Positions 27,487-38,081 are shown, numbered from the stretch's first letter. The stretch is DNA of 64,000 bases from Lysobacterales bacterium (GCA_017302135.1 JAFLDZ010000004.1:62001-126000); one strand, 5' to 3'. The notes: generated by a model from the letters alone, not told the origin. Made by a program: numbers and translations.

Positions 27487-30400
27487 TCAAAGCCGGGCGC
27501 GCTGCTCGGTCAATGCAGCGAGCTTCGCGGTCCAGTCGGCGAGGCGCAGACGTTCCTGTTCGATCACGGCCGGCGGCACATTCCCACCGAATCGTGCGAG
27601 TTTGTCTTCGCTCCTGGTTTTTTCCGATGCGACGCGTGCGATTTCCTTGTCGAGACGCGTGCGTTCGGCGTCGAGGTCGACCAGGCCTTCCAGCGGCACC
27701 AGCAGGGTGAGCCCGCCGACCACCGCAGACGCCGCTGCGGGCGATTCGCCGGCCAGCGTTTCGATCGATTCGAGCTTGAGCAGGAATCTGAGCTGCGACG
27801 CGAAACGGGCGATGCGTGCGGCATCGTTGGCGTCGCCGTCCTTCAGCAGCAGGCGCACCTGTTTGCCTGGCGAAATGCCCAGCGTGCTGCGGATGCTGCG
27901 CAGGTTCCTGATGACGTCCTTGAGCCATTCGATGTCGGTTTCGGCGGCGCTGTAATCCTGGCCGGCGAAGTCGCTGGCCTGCGGATAGGCGCGCGTCGAA
28001 ATGCTGTTCGCATCGATGCCGAGTTTCGGCGCGACGTTGCGCCACAGTTCTTCGGTCACGAACGGCGTCAGCGGATGCAGCAGGCGCAGCAGAGATTCCA
28101 GCACGTACAGCAGCGTGTGGCGGGTACTCTCGGCAGCGGGCTTGTCATCGCCGTTGAGCGCCGGCTTCGCCAGCTCCACGAACCAGTCGCAGAACTCGTT
28201 CCACGCGAATTCGTAGAGCGCCTGCGCGAGCAGGTCGAAGCGATAGGTGGCGAAGTGTTCGCCGGCTTCGGCGGACACTTTGGCGAGGCGCGCGAGGATC
28301 CACTTTTCGGCGTCGGTTCGCGGTGTGGGAGCGGCGGAAGTCGCGACTCCCGTCGTGCCCACAGAAAACCCGTCGGTATTCATCAGCACGAATCGCGTCG
28401 CGTTCCACAATTTGTTGCAGAAATTCTTGTAGCCCTCGCAGCGGGCCATGTCGAACTTGATGTCGCGGCCGGGGCCGGCCAGCGCGACCATGGTGAAGCG
28501 CAGCGCGTCGGCGCCGTGCGCGGCGAAGCCGTTGGGATAATCCTTGCGCAGCGCCTTCTCGATCTTTTCGGCCATCTTCGGATTCATCAGGCCGGTGGTG
28601 CGCTTGGCGATCAATGAATCGATATCGATGCCGTCGATGATGTCGAGCGGATCGATGATGTTGCCCTTGGCTTTCGACATCTTCTGCCCGTCCTTGTCGC
28701 GGACGAGGCCGGTGATGTACACATCCTTGAACGGCACGCGCGCAGCATCGGGCGCATCCTTCGGCATGAAGTGATCGGTCATCATGATCATCCGGGCCAC
28801 CCAGAAGAAAATGATGTCGAAGCCGGTCACCAGCACCGACGAGGGCACGAAATCGTCGAAACCGCGTTCGCGCATCGATTCCGGATTCGGCCAGCCCATG
28901 GTGCTGATCGGCCACAGCGCGGAGGAGAACCAGGTTTCGAGGACGTCGTTGTCCTGACGCAGGTTGACCGTAGGAGCGGCTTCAGCCGCGAGCTTTTCAG
29001 CCTCGGCTGCGAGCGTCTCGCCAGAGCTCGGGGCTGAAGCCCCTCCTACGAAAGCGGCAGCCTTTGCGTGCGCTTCTTGCTCGTTGCGACCCACGAAGAC
29101 ATTGCCAGCATCGTCGTACCACGCCGGAATGCGATGTCCCCACCAGAGCTGGCGGCTGATGCACCAGTCCTGGATATTCTCCATCCAGTGACGATAGGTA
29201 TTGATCCAGTTCGGCGGCACGAACTTCACCGCGCCGTTCTCGGCGAGTTCAAGACCGCGCTTCGCGAAACCGTCCATCGCCACGAACCATTGATCGGTGA
29301 GATAGGGCTCGATCACCTGGCCGGTACGATCGCCGCGCGGCACCTGCAGCTTGTGCGGTTTGGTTTCGATCAGCAGCTCGGCAGCTTCGAGATCGGCGAG
29401 CACGGCTTTGCGGGCGTCATAGCGGTCGAGGCCGTGGTAGCGCGATGGAATCAACTCCGGGCTGAAACGTTCGTCTGGAATCAGGACGCCCCGATCTTCA
29501 ATGGGATCATGCTTGGAAAGCTCAGCAGAAATATCGGCATGGCTTTTTGCAGAACCAATAATCTTCGCATCCTGCGTAAAGATATTGATCATCGGCAAGT
29601 CGTGCCGCTTCCCCACCGCATAGTCATTGAAATCATGCGCGGGCGTCACCTTCACCACGCCCGTGCCGAATTCCCGATCCACATAATCATCCGCGATGAT
29701 CGGAATCTCGCGATGCGACAGCGGGAGCGCCACCGCCTTGCCGATCAAGTGCGCATAACGCGCATCCTCCGGATGCACCATCACCGCGGTGTCGCCCAGC
29801 ATCGTCTCCGGGCGCGTGGTCGCGACGACGAGGTAGCCGCGGGTTTCGCGCAGGGTCTCGTTCCCGTCGGCATCGTGCTCGACGTGTTCGTAGGTGGCGC
29901 CGCCGGCCAGTGGATACGAGATCGACCACAAAAACCCGTCTTCCTCCTCGCTCACCACTTCAAGATCGGAGATCGCGGTCTTCAGCACCGGGTCCCAGTT
30001 GACGAGGCGCTGGCCGCGATAGATCAGCTTTTCTTCGTACAGTTTGACGAACGCTTCGATCACCGCCGCCGATGCGCCGTCGTCCATCGTGAACACGCTG
30101 CGCGTCCAGTCGCCGGAGGTGCCGAGGCGGCGCATCTGGCGTTCGATGGTGCCGCCGGACTGCGCCTTCCATTCCCAGACTTTGTCGATGAACTTGTCGC
30201 GGCCCAATGAATCGCGGGTTTCGCCGGTGCCGGCGATCTGCAGGTTGCGCGACACCACCATTTCGGTGGCGATGCCGGCGTGGTCGGTGCCCATCTGCCA
30301 CAGCGTCCTGTAGCCGCGCATGCGGTGATAGCGGATCAGCGCGTCCTGCAGCGTGTGCTGGAAGGCGTGGCCCATGTGCAGGGTGCCGGTGACGTTCGGC

Positions 30401-30525
30401 GGCGGCAGCAGGATGCTGTAGGCGGGACCGTCGCCCTGCGGCGTGAAGACGCCGCTCGCTTCCCATTCGGCGTAGAGGCGGGATTCGAAATCTTTGGGTT
30501 CGTAGCCGGAGGCGAGGGTGGTCAT
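27487..30525 (-). CDS. valS: Valyl-tRNA synthetase with an internal repeat-derived insert
   Basis: 1012 residues (E. coli 951). Class I signature HMGH in [15 protein letters not shown], editing domain about residues 190-340, KMSKAKGN, and the C-terminal coiled coil [12 protein letters not shown]. Residues about 493-519 ([20 protein letters not shown] and neighbours) are absent from usual ValS, where VGRNE...AK leads straight into [17 protein letters not shown]. They are encoded by a GTAG repeat dimer at 28970-29049 on the complementary strand. The frame is unbroken and all key motifs remain, so the enzyme should be active. Start at the ATG at 30525. holC lies upstream on the same strand. Confidence 0.94.
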   Translation of the reverse strand: MTTLASGYEPKDFESRLYAEWEASGVFTPQGDGPAYSILLPPPNVTGTLHMGHAFQHTLQDALIRYHRMRGYRTLWQMGTDHAGIATEMVVSRNLQIAGTGETRDSLGRDKFIDKVWEWKAQSGGTIERQMRRLGTSGDWTRSVFTMDDGASAAVIEAFVKLYEEKLIYRGQRLVNWDPVLKTAISDLEVVSEEEDGFLWSISYPLAGGATYEHVEHDADGNETLRETRGYLVVATTRPETMLGDTAVMVHPEDARYAHLIGKAVALPLSHREIPIIADDYVDREFGTGVVKVTPAHDFNDYAVGKRHDLPMINIFTQDAKIIGSAKSHADISAELSKHDPIEDRGVLIPDERFSPELIPSRYHGLDRYDARKAVLADLEAAELLIETKPHKLQVPRGDRTGQVIEPYLTDQWFVAMDGFAKRGLELAENGAVKFVPPNWINTYRHWMENIQDWCISRQLWWGHRIPAWYDDAGNVFVGRNEQEAHAKAAAFVGGASAPSSGETLAAEAEKLAAEAAPTVNLRQDNDVLETWFSSALWPISTMGWPNPESMRERGFDDFVPSSVLVTGFDIIFFWVARMIMMTDHFMPKDAPDAARVPFKDVYITGLVRDKDGQKMSKAKGNIIDPLDIIDGIDIDSLIAKRTTGLMNPKMAEKIEKALRKDYPNGFAAHGADALRFTMVALAGPGRDIKFDMARCEGYKNFCNKLWNATRFVLMNTDGFSVGTTGVATSAAPTPRTDAEKWILARLAKVSAEAGEHFATYRFDLLAQALYEFAWNEFCDWFVELAKPALNGDDKPAAESTRHTLLYVLESLLRLLHPLTPFVTEELWRNVAPKLGIDANSISTRAYPQASDFAGQDYSAAETDIEWLKDVIRNLRSIRSTLGISPGKQVRLLLKDGDANDAARIARFASQLRFLLKLESIETLAGESPAAASAVVGGLTLLVPLEGLVDLDAERTRLDKEIARVASEKTRSEDKLARFGGNVPPAVIEQERLRLADWTAKLAALTEQRARL
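28970..29049. repeat. GTAG (SMAG-like) repeat dimer inside valS
   Basis: GTAGGAG at 28970 and CTCCTAC at 29043-29049 bound an 80-bp element. Its two 25-base ends are inverted copies with 2 differences in the first 24 bases, and each contains the palindrome GGCTTCAGCC. This is the dimer form of GTAG-ended repeats known from Stenotrophomonas (SMAG). Confidence 0.82.
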
Positions 30526-30581
30526 GGGTGCATATCGCTGTTCAAGTTTGCCGGTTGTCTGAGCGCCCCTCTGGATCTTCG

Positions 30582-30616
30582 GCAATCCTCTGCCCGCGAT
30601 GCGGGGAGAGGATTGC
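30582..30616. repeat. Stem-loop between holC and valS
   Basis: A 10-bp arm, one G:G mismatch, a 5-bp inner arm and a 3-base loop, all symmetric (GCAATCCTCT at 30582-30591 pairing with 30607-30616). No T-run. Similar CCTCTCC-type hairpins occur at 27449 and near 63188, suggesting a repeat family. Confidence 0.55.
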
Positions 30617-30640
30617 ACACGAAGTGCGAGGGCGACGGAA

Positions 30641-31066
30641 TCACATATCGTATTTCTTCAACTCGAGCCCGCGCGCCTGGTACTGCTTCCAGCGTTCGCG
30701 CAGCGGGCCGCGCGCGCTGTCGTCGGCGGGCACCACTTCCAGTACGCGCTCGAAGCTGCCTTCCACCGGCGCATCGCGCAGGTTGATGACCAGGGGGCGC
30801 AGTGCGATGTCGCTGTCGGGCGCGGCGATCAGCACCGGCGTCAATTCGTCTTCGTCGTCGCTGCCGGCGATCTGGTGCGGAACGAACGCGTCTTCGTCGA
30901 ACGCCCACAGCAGGTCGTCCAGCGCTTCGGCCTGTGCGGCGTCGCGGGCCAGCACCAGCGTCCACAGATTCGCGTCGTAGGCCTTGCGCGCCAGCTCGCA
31001 GACCAGCCGCAGCGGTTCTTCGCGGAAGCGGGGTTTCTGGATCAGATAGAAATCAGCGCGTGCCAT
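30641..31066 (-). CDS. holC: DNA polymerase III chi subunit
   Basis: 141 residues. Starts [11 protein letters not shown], with [28 protein letters not shown], and the ending [17 protein letters not shown], all typical HolC positions. Chi bridges SSB and the clamp loader via psi. Located between pepA and valS as in most gammaproteobacteria (pepA-holC-valS), with a small membrane-protein gene inserted after pepA. Confidence 0.94.
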   Translation of the reverse strand: MARADFYLIQKPRFREEPLRLVCELARKAYDANLWTLVLARDAAQAEALDDLLWAFDEDAFVPHQIAGSDDEDELTPVLIAAPDSDIALRPLVINLRDAPVEGSFERVLEVVPADDSARGPLRERWKQYQARGLELKKYDM

Positions 31067-31070
31067 GGCG

Positions 31071-31472
31071 TCAGTTTCCCGGCAAACCGAATACGGCGCC
31101 CAGCGCCAGAAACCCGAGGATCATCGGCAGAATGCCGAGGAGCAGGGACGCGAACAGCACGGCGAACATGCCGAACACCGCTTTGAGTTTCCGGCCCGCT
31201 GGACGTGAGCGCCACAGATAGACCGGTATGACGATGAAGCCCAATGCGACGACGCCGAGGTTGAACAGATACGAATGTGGCAGTTGCAGCTGCCGGCGGT
31301 CTTCCTGCAGCCAGGCGAAGACGAAGTACAGCGAGAGCAGCATGACCACGGCGAGGATCACAACCGGCACGACCGATCCGGTCGGAGCGAAGTAGGCCAA
31401 ACACGCCTCGGCCACTCCGTGCAGTGCGGAGGTGCCGAAAAAGCCGTACATCGCCCGCTGCTTCGGACTCAC
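31071..31472 (-). CDS. Small four-helix membrane protein
   Basis: 133 residues with four predicted transmembrane segments (about 12-30, 35-53, 66-85, 97-130) and basic loops (ERR... here EDRRQLQ, SRPAGRKLK). No family recognised. It sits one base from the pepA stop and four bases from holC, so it is co-transcribed in pepA-holC-valS. Confidence 0.65.
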   Translation of the reverse strand: MSPKQRAMYGFFGTSALHGVAEACLAYFAPTGSVVPVVILAVVMLLSLYFVFAWLQEDRRQLQLPHSYLFNLGVVALGFIVIPVYLWRSRPAGRKLKAVFGMFAVLFASLLLGILPMILGFLALGAVFGLPGN

Positions 31473-31473
31473 A

Positions 31474-32961
31474 TCAGGCGCTCCGGTCCATCAGCCACTG
31501 CGACAGCAAACCGACCGGACGGCCGGTGGCCATGCCCAGCTTGCCGTCGTCGTTGGAGACGCCGGCGATGTCCAGATGCGCCCAGCGCTGGTCCTCGGTG
31601 AAGCGCGCGAGGAAGCAGCCGGCGGTGATGGCACCCGCGTTGCGTCCGCCGATGTTGTAGACGTCGGCGAACGTGGAGTTGAGCTGGCTCTGGTATTCGT
31701 CCCAAAGCGGCAGACGCCACGCGCGATCGAAGACGTTTTCGCCGGCCTGCAGCAGCTCATTGGCGAGGTCGTCGTGCTTGCTCATCAGGCCGGTGGCGTA
31801 TTTGCCGAGCGCGACGACGCAGGCGCCGGTGAGCGTGGCCACGTCGAGCAGCGCCTGCGGTTCGAAACGCTGGGCGTAGGTGAGCGCGTCGCAGAGGATC
31901 AGCCGGCCTTCGGCGTCGGTATTGCCGACTTCGATGGTCTTGCCGGACATGCTGGTGATGACGTCGGACGGGCGGTAGCTGAGGCCGTCGGGCATGTTTT
32001 CGACCGCAGGCACGATGACCACCAGATTGATCGGCAGTTGCATGCCCACGGCGGCGACGAACGTGCCCATGACCGCAGCCGCGCCGCACATGTCGTATTT
32101 CATTTCCTCGATGCCGCCGGCGGTTTTCAGATTGATGCCGCCGGTGTCGAAGGTGATGCCCTTGCCGACCAGCACATAAGGTTTCGCGTCGCCGCCATTG
32201 CTCCACTTCAGCACGATGAGCTTGGGCGGATTGGCCGAGCCCAGCGACACCGCGAGCAACGAGCCCATGCCCAGCGCCTGCATCTGCTCGCGATCCAGCA
32301 CCTCGCAACTGGTCTTGTCGAACTTGCCGGCGAACACTTGCGCCTGTTCGGCGAGGTAGCCGGGGTTGCAGATGTTCGGCGGCAGGTTGCCCAGTTCGCG
32401 CGCGAAGGCGACGCCATTCGCGACGGCCTTGCCCTGGGACAATGCGGCGGCGTCGGTGCCGCTCACGGCGACGGCTGTCAGCTTGCTTTCGCCCTTGGTT
32501 TTGTTCTTCTCGCCGAGGGTGGCGTTGTAGCGGTACGCGACGTAAGCGAAGGCGATGACCGCCTGACGGATGTTCCAGGCGGCATCGCGACCCTGGGTGG
32601 CCGCTTCGCTGAGCGTGAAGATGGCGCTGGCGGCGGCGCCGTCCTTCAGCGCGCGGGCGGCGTCGCTGGCAGCCTTGATGTACTGCGGCACGCCGAACTT
32701 GGCGGCATCGCCCAGGCCGATCACCAGTACCCGCGCGGCGGTCACGCCGGGCAGGTCGTGCAGCAGCGCGGTCTTGCCGGTCTTGCCGGAGACATCGCCG
32801 CGTTCGATCAGCGCCGCGATGCGGCCGCCGCTGGCGGCGTCGAGCGACTGACCGGTGGCGGTGAGGGTCTTGTCCGCGTATGCGCCGACGACGATGCAGT
32901 CGCTGGCAAGGGTGGCGGCGTCGGCGGCGGGGCCGGTGTGGAGCGTGAATGCGAGGGCCAT
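31474..32961 (-). CDS. pepA: Leucyl aminopeptidase (M17)
   Basis: 495-residue cytosolic aminopeptidase, hexameric in the family, using two metal ions. The signature [14 protein letters not shown] is intact, as are [15 protein letters not shown] (metal lysine/aspartate) and [11 protein letters not shown]. In E. coli PepA also binds DNA as a Xer accessory protein; xerD lies 3.2 kb away in this window. Divergent from lptF, the standard gammaproteobacterial layout. Confidence 0.95.
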   Translation of the reverse strand: MALAFTLHTGPAADAATLASDCIVVGAYADKTLTATGQSLDAASGGRIAALIERGDVSGKTGKTALLHDLPGVTAARVLVIGLGDAAKFGVPQYIKAASDAARALKDGAAASAIFTLSEAATQGRDAAWNIRQAVIAFAYVAYRYNATLGEKNKTKGESKLTAVAVSGTDAAALSQGKAVANGVAFARELGNLPPNICNPGYLAEQAQVFAGKFDKTSCEVLDREQMQALGMGSLLAVSLGSANPPKLIVLKWSNGGDAKPYVLVGKGITFDTGGINLKTAGGIEEMKYDMCGAAAVMGTFVAAVGMQLPINLVVIVPAVENMPDGLSYRPSDVITSMSGKTIEVGNTDAEGRLILCDALTYAQRFEPQALLDVATLTGACVVALGKYATGLMSKHDDLANELLQAGENVFDRAWRLPLWDEYQSQLNSTFADVYNIGGRNAGAITAGCFLARFTEDQRWAHLDIAGVSNDDGKLGMATGRPVGLLSQWLMDRSA

Positions 32962-33191
32962 CGATCGGGTTCCGTGGAGGCGGTCGGTAAGGGGTTGGGC
33001 GAAGCGATGCGCGGAGGCGGCGGCTGAACCGCCATCGACGATGGTGTTCAGACTGCGCGCCTTTCTGATCGCGGCATTCCGTACAATCCCCGGGCGTCGG
33101 CGACGGCGCGGGGCCGCAGCCCAAGCAGAACCGTCGAGTTTAATGCAAAGCCCCCGCCGGATGCCCGGCTTCCGGAATCACTCACCCCCCG

Positions 33192-34283
33192 ATGCTGAAG
33201 CTGGACCGCTACCTGATCCGCGAATTTTCGCAGAGCACCTTCGCCGTCCTGGCGGTGGTCCTGATCGTGCTGCTGGGCGGTGCGTTCGCGGATGTGCTCG
33301 GCGATGTGGCGCGCGGCAAGGTGCCGGCGGGGATGTTGCTGGCACAGTTGGGGCTGGTGTTCCTGAAATGGCTGCCGATGATCCTGCCGCTGGTGGTGAT
33401 GCTGGGGCTGATGCTGGCGATGGGCCGGTTGTATCGCGACGCCGAAATGCCGGTGCTGGTGTCGATCGGCGTCGGCCCGAAGCGTTTCCTGCGCCCGCTG
33501 GCCTGGATGGCGCTGCCGGTGGTGATCGTGGTGGGCCTGTGCTCGCTGTGGCTGGGCCCCTGGGCCGACCGCATGTCGCAGCGGATGATCGACGATGCCG
33601 GCCGCAATCTGTTGATCGCGGGCATGGAGCCTGGACGCTTCACCGAGCTTCCGGGCGGCGGTGGCGTCATCTATGTCGGCGGCATGTCCAGCGATAATCG
33701 CGAGCTGCAGCGGGTGTTCGTGTATCGGCAGAAGAAAGACCGTTTCGACGTCACCACCTCGCAGACCGGCGCGCTGTCGGTGCAGAACGAACGCGATCGC
33801 TACCTCCGGCTCGAGCAGGGGTTCGAAGTGGAAGGTCCGCTTGGCAGCGGACGCGATTTCCGGCTGATGCGCTACGCCGCGAACGAAGTCCGCCTGCCCG
33901 CAGACATCGCCCAGCGGCGCAAGGCCGATGCGGTGGAGCTGCAACCGACAACCGCGCTGCTGGGCGACCCCCGCCCGCAGGCCAGAGCGCAATTGCATTT
34001 CCGCATCGCACCGCCGCTGCTCACCCTGGCGTTCGCGCTGCTGGCGGTGCCGCTGTCGCGCAGTGCGCCGCGTCAGGCGCGCTACGGCAATCTGGCCGTG
34101 GGCTTCCTGATCTATCTGTTCAGCATGTTCCTGATGCTGCTGGGCACGCAGTGGTTGGACGACGGCAAATTGCCGGTCGCACTGGGCCTGTGGTGGATGC
34201 TGCTGCCGCTGCTGGCGGTGGCGGTCTGGATGTATGCCCGCGACGGTGCGATCAAGCGCCCGCGGCTGAAGGCAGCGGGCTGA
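33192..34283 (+). CDS. lptF: LPS export permease LptF
   Basis: 363 residues. Inner-membrane subunit of LptB2FG, which extracts lipopolysaccharide and passes it to LptC. Pattern: two or three N-terminal transmembrane helices (from LDRYLIREFSQSTFAVLAVV), a periplasmic beta-jellyroll (about 110-260), three C-terminal helices. LptG follows after 7 bases. A TACAAT -10-like box at 33082 could start transcription. Confidence 0.93.
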   Translation: MLKLDRYLIREFSQSTFAVLAVVLIVLLGGAFADVLGDVARGKVPAGMLLAQLGLVFLKWLPMILPLVVMLGLMLAMGRLYRDAEMPVLVSIGVGPKRFLRPLAWMALPVVIVVGLCSLWLGPWADRMSQRMIDDAGRNLLIAGMEPGRFTELPGGGGVIYVGGMSSDNRELQRVFVYRQKKDRFDVTTSQTGALSVQNERDRYLRLEQGFEVEGPLGSGRDFRLMRYAANEVRLPADIAQRRKADAVELQPTTALLGDPRPQARAQLHFRIAPPLLTLAFALLAVPLSRSAPRQARYGNLAVGFLIYLFSMFLMLLGTQWLDDGKLPVALGLWWMLLPLLAVAVWMYARDGAIKRPRLKAAG

Positions 34284-34290
34284 CGCCGGC

Positions 34291-35403
34291 ATGATGCCTT
34301 TCCCAAAAATCCACGATCTCTACATCGGCCGGGTGGTGCTGGGCTCGGTGCTGTTGACCTGGGCGGTGCTCGTGGGCCTGGATGCGGTCATCAGCGGCAT
34401 GTTGACCGAGATGAGCGATATCGGCACCGGCAATTACGACTTCATGGCCGCCGCGACCAACGTCGCGTACAGCCTGCCGCGCCGCGCCTACATGCTGTTT
34501 CCGACCTCGGCGGTGATCGGTGCCCTGATCGGTCTGGGCCAGGTCGCCGCAAGCTCCGAACTCACCGTTCTGCGCGCGTTGGGCCTGTCGCGTCGGCGGA
34601 TCAGCCTGTCGGTCATCCTCTCTCTGGTCGCGCTCACCGCGCTGATGGTGGTGACGGGCGAAACCGTCGGTCCGTGGGCGCAGCGTCGTGCCGATACGCT
34701 CAAGGCCGCCGCGAAGTCGAAGGATGTGATCGTCGCGCAGTATTCCGGGCTGTGGGCGCGCGAAGGCGATGTCTTCCTCAACGCGCAGACCGGGCGCGAA
34801 CGCAGCGAAGGCGGCCGCCAGTGGCTGGAGCTCAACGACGTGCGCCTGTTCGAACTGGCGGCGGACGGCCGCCTCGCCTCGGTCACCCATGCCGACAGCG
34901 CCGAGCATCGCGAAGGCGAATGGATCCTGCGCAAGGTCGAGCGCACCCGGTTCGAGCCGAAATCCGCGATCCGCACCACGGTCGCCGAAGAACGCTGGGC
35001 TTCGCAGCTCGACGCGGCTGCGCTCGCCGCCAGCACACGCAACATCTGGCGCCCGCGTTACATGACCGCCAGCCAGCTGAAGGACGGCATCGAATACCGC
35101 GAGCGCAACGGTCTGGATTCCAGCGAATTCCAGGAGCACTACTGGGGTCGCTGGTTCTATCCGGTCAACGTGCTGGTGCTGTGCCTGCTCGCGATTCCGT
35201 TCGCGTTCGGTTCGCTGCGCAGCGGCGGCCTCGGCAAGCGGCTGTTCCTCGGCATTGTGTTCTCGCTCGGCTTCTGGCTGGTGCAAACCCAGTTCGTACG
35301 CCTCGCCGGCGTGTTCAAGTTCGATTACCGCATCGCCTACATGATTCCAGCGCTGGTGATGGTCGGGCTGTCGATCTGGTTGTTCAAGCGCCGGTCCAGC
35401 TGA
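34291..35403 (+). CDS. lptG: LPS export permease LptG
   Basis: 370 residues, the partner of LptF. It has the same three-helix / jellyroll / three-helix layout, with IHDLYIGRVVL at the start, SSELTVLRALGLSRRRI (cytosolic coupling helix for LptB), and LVQTQFVRLAGVF near the end. Co-transcribed with lptF. LptB and LptC are encoded elsewhere. Confidence 0.93.
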   Translation: MMPFPKIHDLYIGRVVLGSVLLTWAVLVGLDAVISGMLTEMSDIGTGNYDFMAAATNVAYSLPRRAYMLFPTSAVIGALIGLGQVAASSELTVLRALGLSRRRISLSVILSLVALTALMVVTGETVGPWAQRRADTLKAAAKSKDVIVAQYSGLWAREGDVFLNAQTGRERSEGGRQWLELNDVRLFELAADGRLASVTHADSAEHREGEWILRKVERTRFEPKSAIRTTVAEERWASQLDAAALAASTRNIWRPRYMTASQLKDGIEYRERNGLDSSEFQEHYWGRWFYPVNVLVLCLLAIPFAFGSLRSGGLGKRLFLGIVFSLGFWLVQTQFVRLAGVFKFDYRIAYMIPALVMVGLSIWLFKRRSS

Positions 35404-35484
35404 CCGGGCGCACGCCCGGCCTGCGCCGAGCGCAGTCGTGGCGGGAGCGATGCAAGCTGCAGACCGCCCTCGAATCGCTGCGGT

Positions 35485-35961
35485 TTACGTCTTCGCCACC
35501 CGCACCACCCGCGTCCCGCTCGCACGATCGTGCCAGGTCAGCCGTTCGCGATCGATCCAAGCCCACCAGAAGCCCAAGCCCCCCATCAGCAGCGAGAGCG
35601 TGCCGACGGCATAACGCTGGATCAGTTGCCTCCGTGTCGCCGAGCTGCCGCCCGCAGCAATTACGCGCAGTCGCCACGGGCGCATGCCGAGCGTCTGGCC
35701 GCCGCGCGACCAACTGCCGACCGCGTAAGCGCCGGCGATCAGCCAACAGCACACCCAGAGCAGTACGCCGAGCGCGCTGCCGGTTTCGAGAATCTCGCGT
35801 TCGCTGTGGCCGCCGAGGTAGTAGCCGAGATTGAACAGCGCCGAGAGCAGCATCCACAGCGCAAGCACCGGCCACAGGTCGTAGAACATCGCCAGCAGGC
35901 GGCGAAGGATCAGCGCGTCGGGTTTGGCCGGGGCGGGCATGTCGGAGACGGTGTCGGGCAT
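35485..35961 (-). CDS. RDD-family membrane protein
   Basis: 158 residues with four hydrophobic segments. Shows the RDD hallmarks LILRRLLAMFYDLWPVLALW at the start, GQTLGMRPWRLRVI in the middle, and QLIQRYAVG. Membrane protein of unknown role, perhaps transport. It stands alone, convergent with lptG and next to a palindromic repeat. Confidence 0.82.
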   Translation of the reverse strand: MPDTVSDMPAPAKPDALILRRLLAMFYDLWPVLALWMLLSALFNLGYYLGGHSEREILETGSALGVLLWVCCWLIAGAYAVGSWSRGGQTLGMRPWRLRVIAAGGSSATRRQLIQRYAVGTLSLLMGGLGFWWAWIDRERLTWHDRASGTRVVRVAKT

Positions 35962-35988
35962 CGCGACAGGATAAAGCGGAAGCGAAGT

Positions 35989-36103
35989 GCTTTTGCAGGA
36001 GCGACTTCAGTCGCGTAGCAAACGATGTTTCGGATTGCGGTCGTTATAGCGGCTGCAATACGTACAGCTTCGCGACTGAAGTCGCCCCTTCAAGAGCAAA
36101 AGC
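35989..36103. repeat. SMAG-like repeat dimer upstream of xerD
   Basis: GCAGGAGCGACTTCAGTCGC (35995 on) is matched in inverse by CGCGACTGAAGTCGCC (36071-36086). GCTTTTGC flanks both ends in inverse orientation. Same family as the element inside valS, with a degenerate GTAG. Confidence 0.7.
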
Positions 36104-36115
36104 TTGCCGCCGCGC

Positions 36116-36121
36116 TACTCT
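36116..36121 (+). promoter_or_regulatory. -10 box of a predicted leaderless start
   Basis: TACTCT ends six bases before the xerD ATG. It lies immediately after the repeat dimer. No good -35. Confidence 0.3.
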
Positions 36122-36127
36122 GTTGCG

Positions 36128-37081
36128 ATGTCCGCCGCCACCCCATCCGAACGTCGACAACAGGCCCTTGCGCTGCCGCCGCTGCGCGATGCCGACGCAA
36201 CTGCGATCCATGCGTTCATCGAGACGATCTGGGCCGAGAACGGGCTCGCGAAACAGACCCTCGCGAGCTACCGGCGCGATCTCGAAGGCTTCGCGCGCTG
36301 GCGAGACGGTACCAGCGGCGGTCTGGTCGGCGTCGATCGCGGCGGGCTGTTCGATTACTTCGCCTGGCGCACGCGCAGCGGATACTCCCCGCGCAGCAAT
36401 GCACGCCTGCTGTCGACGCTGCGCGCGTTCTTCGCGCTGCAGGTCCGGCGCGGCGTGCGCGCCGACGATCCCAGCGCCTTGCTCGATCCGCCGAAACTGC
36501 CGCGTTCGCTGCCCAAGGCGCTGAGCGAGCGCGATATCGAAGTGCTGCTCGCAGCCCCGGAGATCGCCGAGCCGCTGGGGTTGCGCGATCGGGCGATGCT
36601 CGAACTGATGTACGCCGCCGGACTGCGGGTCAGCGAACTGGTCGGGCTGCCGGCGACGATGGTCAATCTGCGCCAGGGCGTGCTGCGGGCGACCGGCAAG
36701 GGCGGCAAGGAGCGGCTGGTGCCGCTGGGCGAGGAAGCGCAGCACTGGTTGAGCCGTTATCTGGCCGAGTCGCGGCCGGTGCTGGCAGGCAAGCGTGCGC
36801 CGATGGCCCTGTTCCTGAATCCGGGCGGCGAGGCGCTGAGCCGGCAGCAGTTCTGGGGTCTGGTCAAGCGCTATGCCGGCGCGGCGGGCATCGACCCGAA
36901 CAAGATCAGCCCGCACGGCCTGCGCCACAGTTTCGCCACGCACCTGCTGAATCACGGCGCCGACCTGCGAGCGCTGCAGATGCTGCTGGGCCATGCCAGC
37001 CTGTCGACGACCCAGATCTACACCCTGGTCGCGCGCGAGCAGCTGAAACGGCTGCATGCCCAACACCATCCGCGCGGCTGA
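36128..37081 (+). CDS. xerD: Tyrosine recombinase XerD
   Basis: 317 residues. With XerC it resolves chromosome dimers at dif, under FtsK control. Core-binding SAM-like domain about 25-110, catalytic domain after that. The catalytic set is visible: Arg in [10 protein letters not shown], Lys in [10 protein letters not shown], His-x-x-Arg in [10 protein letters not shown], His in [13 protein letters not shown] with the Tyr nucleophile. The N-terminus is extended by about 20 residues over E. coli. The xerD-dsbC order is shared with E. coli, so this is a housekeeping copy, not a phage integrase. Confidence 0.93.
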   Translation: MSAATPSERRQQALALPPLRDADATAIHAFIETIWAENGLAKQTLASYRRDLEGFARWRDGTSGGLVGVDRGGLFDYFAWRTRSGYSPRSNARLLSTLRAFFALQVRRGVRADDPSALLDPPKLPRSLPKALSERDIEVLLAAPEIAEPLGLRDRAMLELMYAAGLRVSELVGLPATMVNLRQGVLRATGKGGKERLVPLGEEAQHWLSRYLAESRPVLAGKRAPMALFLNPGGEALSRQQFWGLVKRYAGAAGIDPNKISPHGLRHSFATHLLNHGADLRALQMLLGHASLSTTQIYTLVAREQLKRLHAQHHPRG

Positions 37082-37235
37082 CCGCTTGGCCTCGCCGGGC
37101 TGCTATTGGCGTCACACTTGTGGCCGTCCACGCGGCGGTCAGGATGCGGCCCGCATGCGACAATCGGCCGAACTTTGTTGCGCCGGCGTGGTCCCAGCCG
37201 GCGCGCCTCGCACCCATTCGATGGAACTTCCCTGC

Positions 37236-38081
37236 ATGAAACTCCCGGTGTTCGTCCTGCTCTGCGCCCTCAACGTCTCCGCCTGCGCGCAGACCACGCC
37301 CGCCGCTGCCGACAAGTCGGCGGACCCTGCGGCAAAAGCCGCCAGCGCCGCCCCTGCGCCTGCCGCCGGCAAGCGCGCCGACACGTCGAAAGAGGCGATG
37401 GTGCGGGCCGCGCTGAAAGCGCTCAATCCGAAGATCGAAGTCGATCGGATCGGACCGGCGCCGATGCCGGGCTTCCAGGAAGCGATCGTCGCCGGCCAAG
37501 TGCTGTATTTCAGCGACGATGGCCGCTACATGCTGCAGGGCTCGCTTTACGACATGCAGGCCAAGAAGGACCTCAGCCAGGTCGGCCTCAGCGAACTGCG
37601 TCGCGAGGAACTGCAGAAAATCCCGGTCACCGATCGCATCGTGTTCGCGCCGGTCGGCAAGCCCAAGTACACCGTTGCGGTGTTCACCGATATCGAATGC
37701 GGTTATTGCCGCAAGCTGCATACGGAAATCGCCGATTACAACAAGCTCGGAATCGCGATCGAATATCTGGCGTTCCCGCGCGCCGGCCTGGGCAGCCCGG
37801 ATGCGCTGGCGATGGAATCGGTCTGGTGTTCCGCCGATCGCCGGCAGGCACTGACCGAAGCCAAGAATGGCCGTCCGGTGGCGCCGAAACGCTGCACCAA
37901 TCCGGTCACCGCGCAGTACGAACTCGGCCAGCGCATCGGCCTGCAGGGCACGCCGATGATCATCAACAGCGACGGCGTGGCGATGCCGGGCTATATGCCG
38001 CCGGATCAACTGCTGGAAGCCCTGGACAAGCTCGCCGCCGAATCGAAGGACAAGGTCGCCACCGCTGCCGGCGGACGCTGA
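37236..38081 (+). CDS. dsbC: Thiol:disulfide isomerase DsbC
   Basis: 281 residues. Periplasmic isomerase that reshuffles wrong disulfides. Dimerisation domain about 50-120, thioredoxin domain after that with active site ECGYCRK and the cis-Pro loop GTPMI. Unlike E. coli DsbC, the signal ends in LNVSAC, a possible lipobox, with Cys17, followed by an Ala/Pro/Lys linker of about 30 residues. It may be membrane-anchored. ATG at 37236 chosen; another in frame at 37221. Follows xerD. Confidence 0.9.
   Translation: MKLPVFVLLCALNVSACAQTTPAAADKSADPAAKAASAAPAPAAGKRADTSKEAMVRAALKALNPKIEVDRIGPAPMPGFQEAIVAGQVLYFSDDGRYMLQGSLYDMQAKKDLSQVGLSELRREELQKIPVTDRIVFAPVGKPKYTVAVFTDIECGYCRKLHTEIADYNKLGIAIEYLAFPRAGLGSPDALAMESVWCSADRRQALTEAKNGRPVAPKRCTNPVTAQYELGQRIGLQGTPMIINSDGVAMPGYMPPDQLLEALDKLAAESKDKVATAAGGR

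Noticed and set aside
36128..37081. XerD as an integrase marking a mobile element
   Set aside because: It has the housekeeping XerD pattern and the xerD-dsbC order of E. coli; no attachment-site repeats were found.
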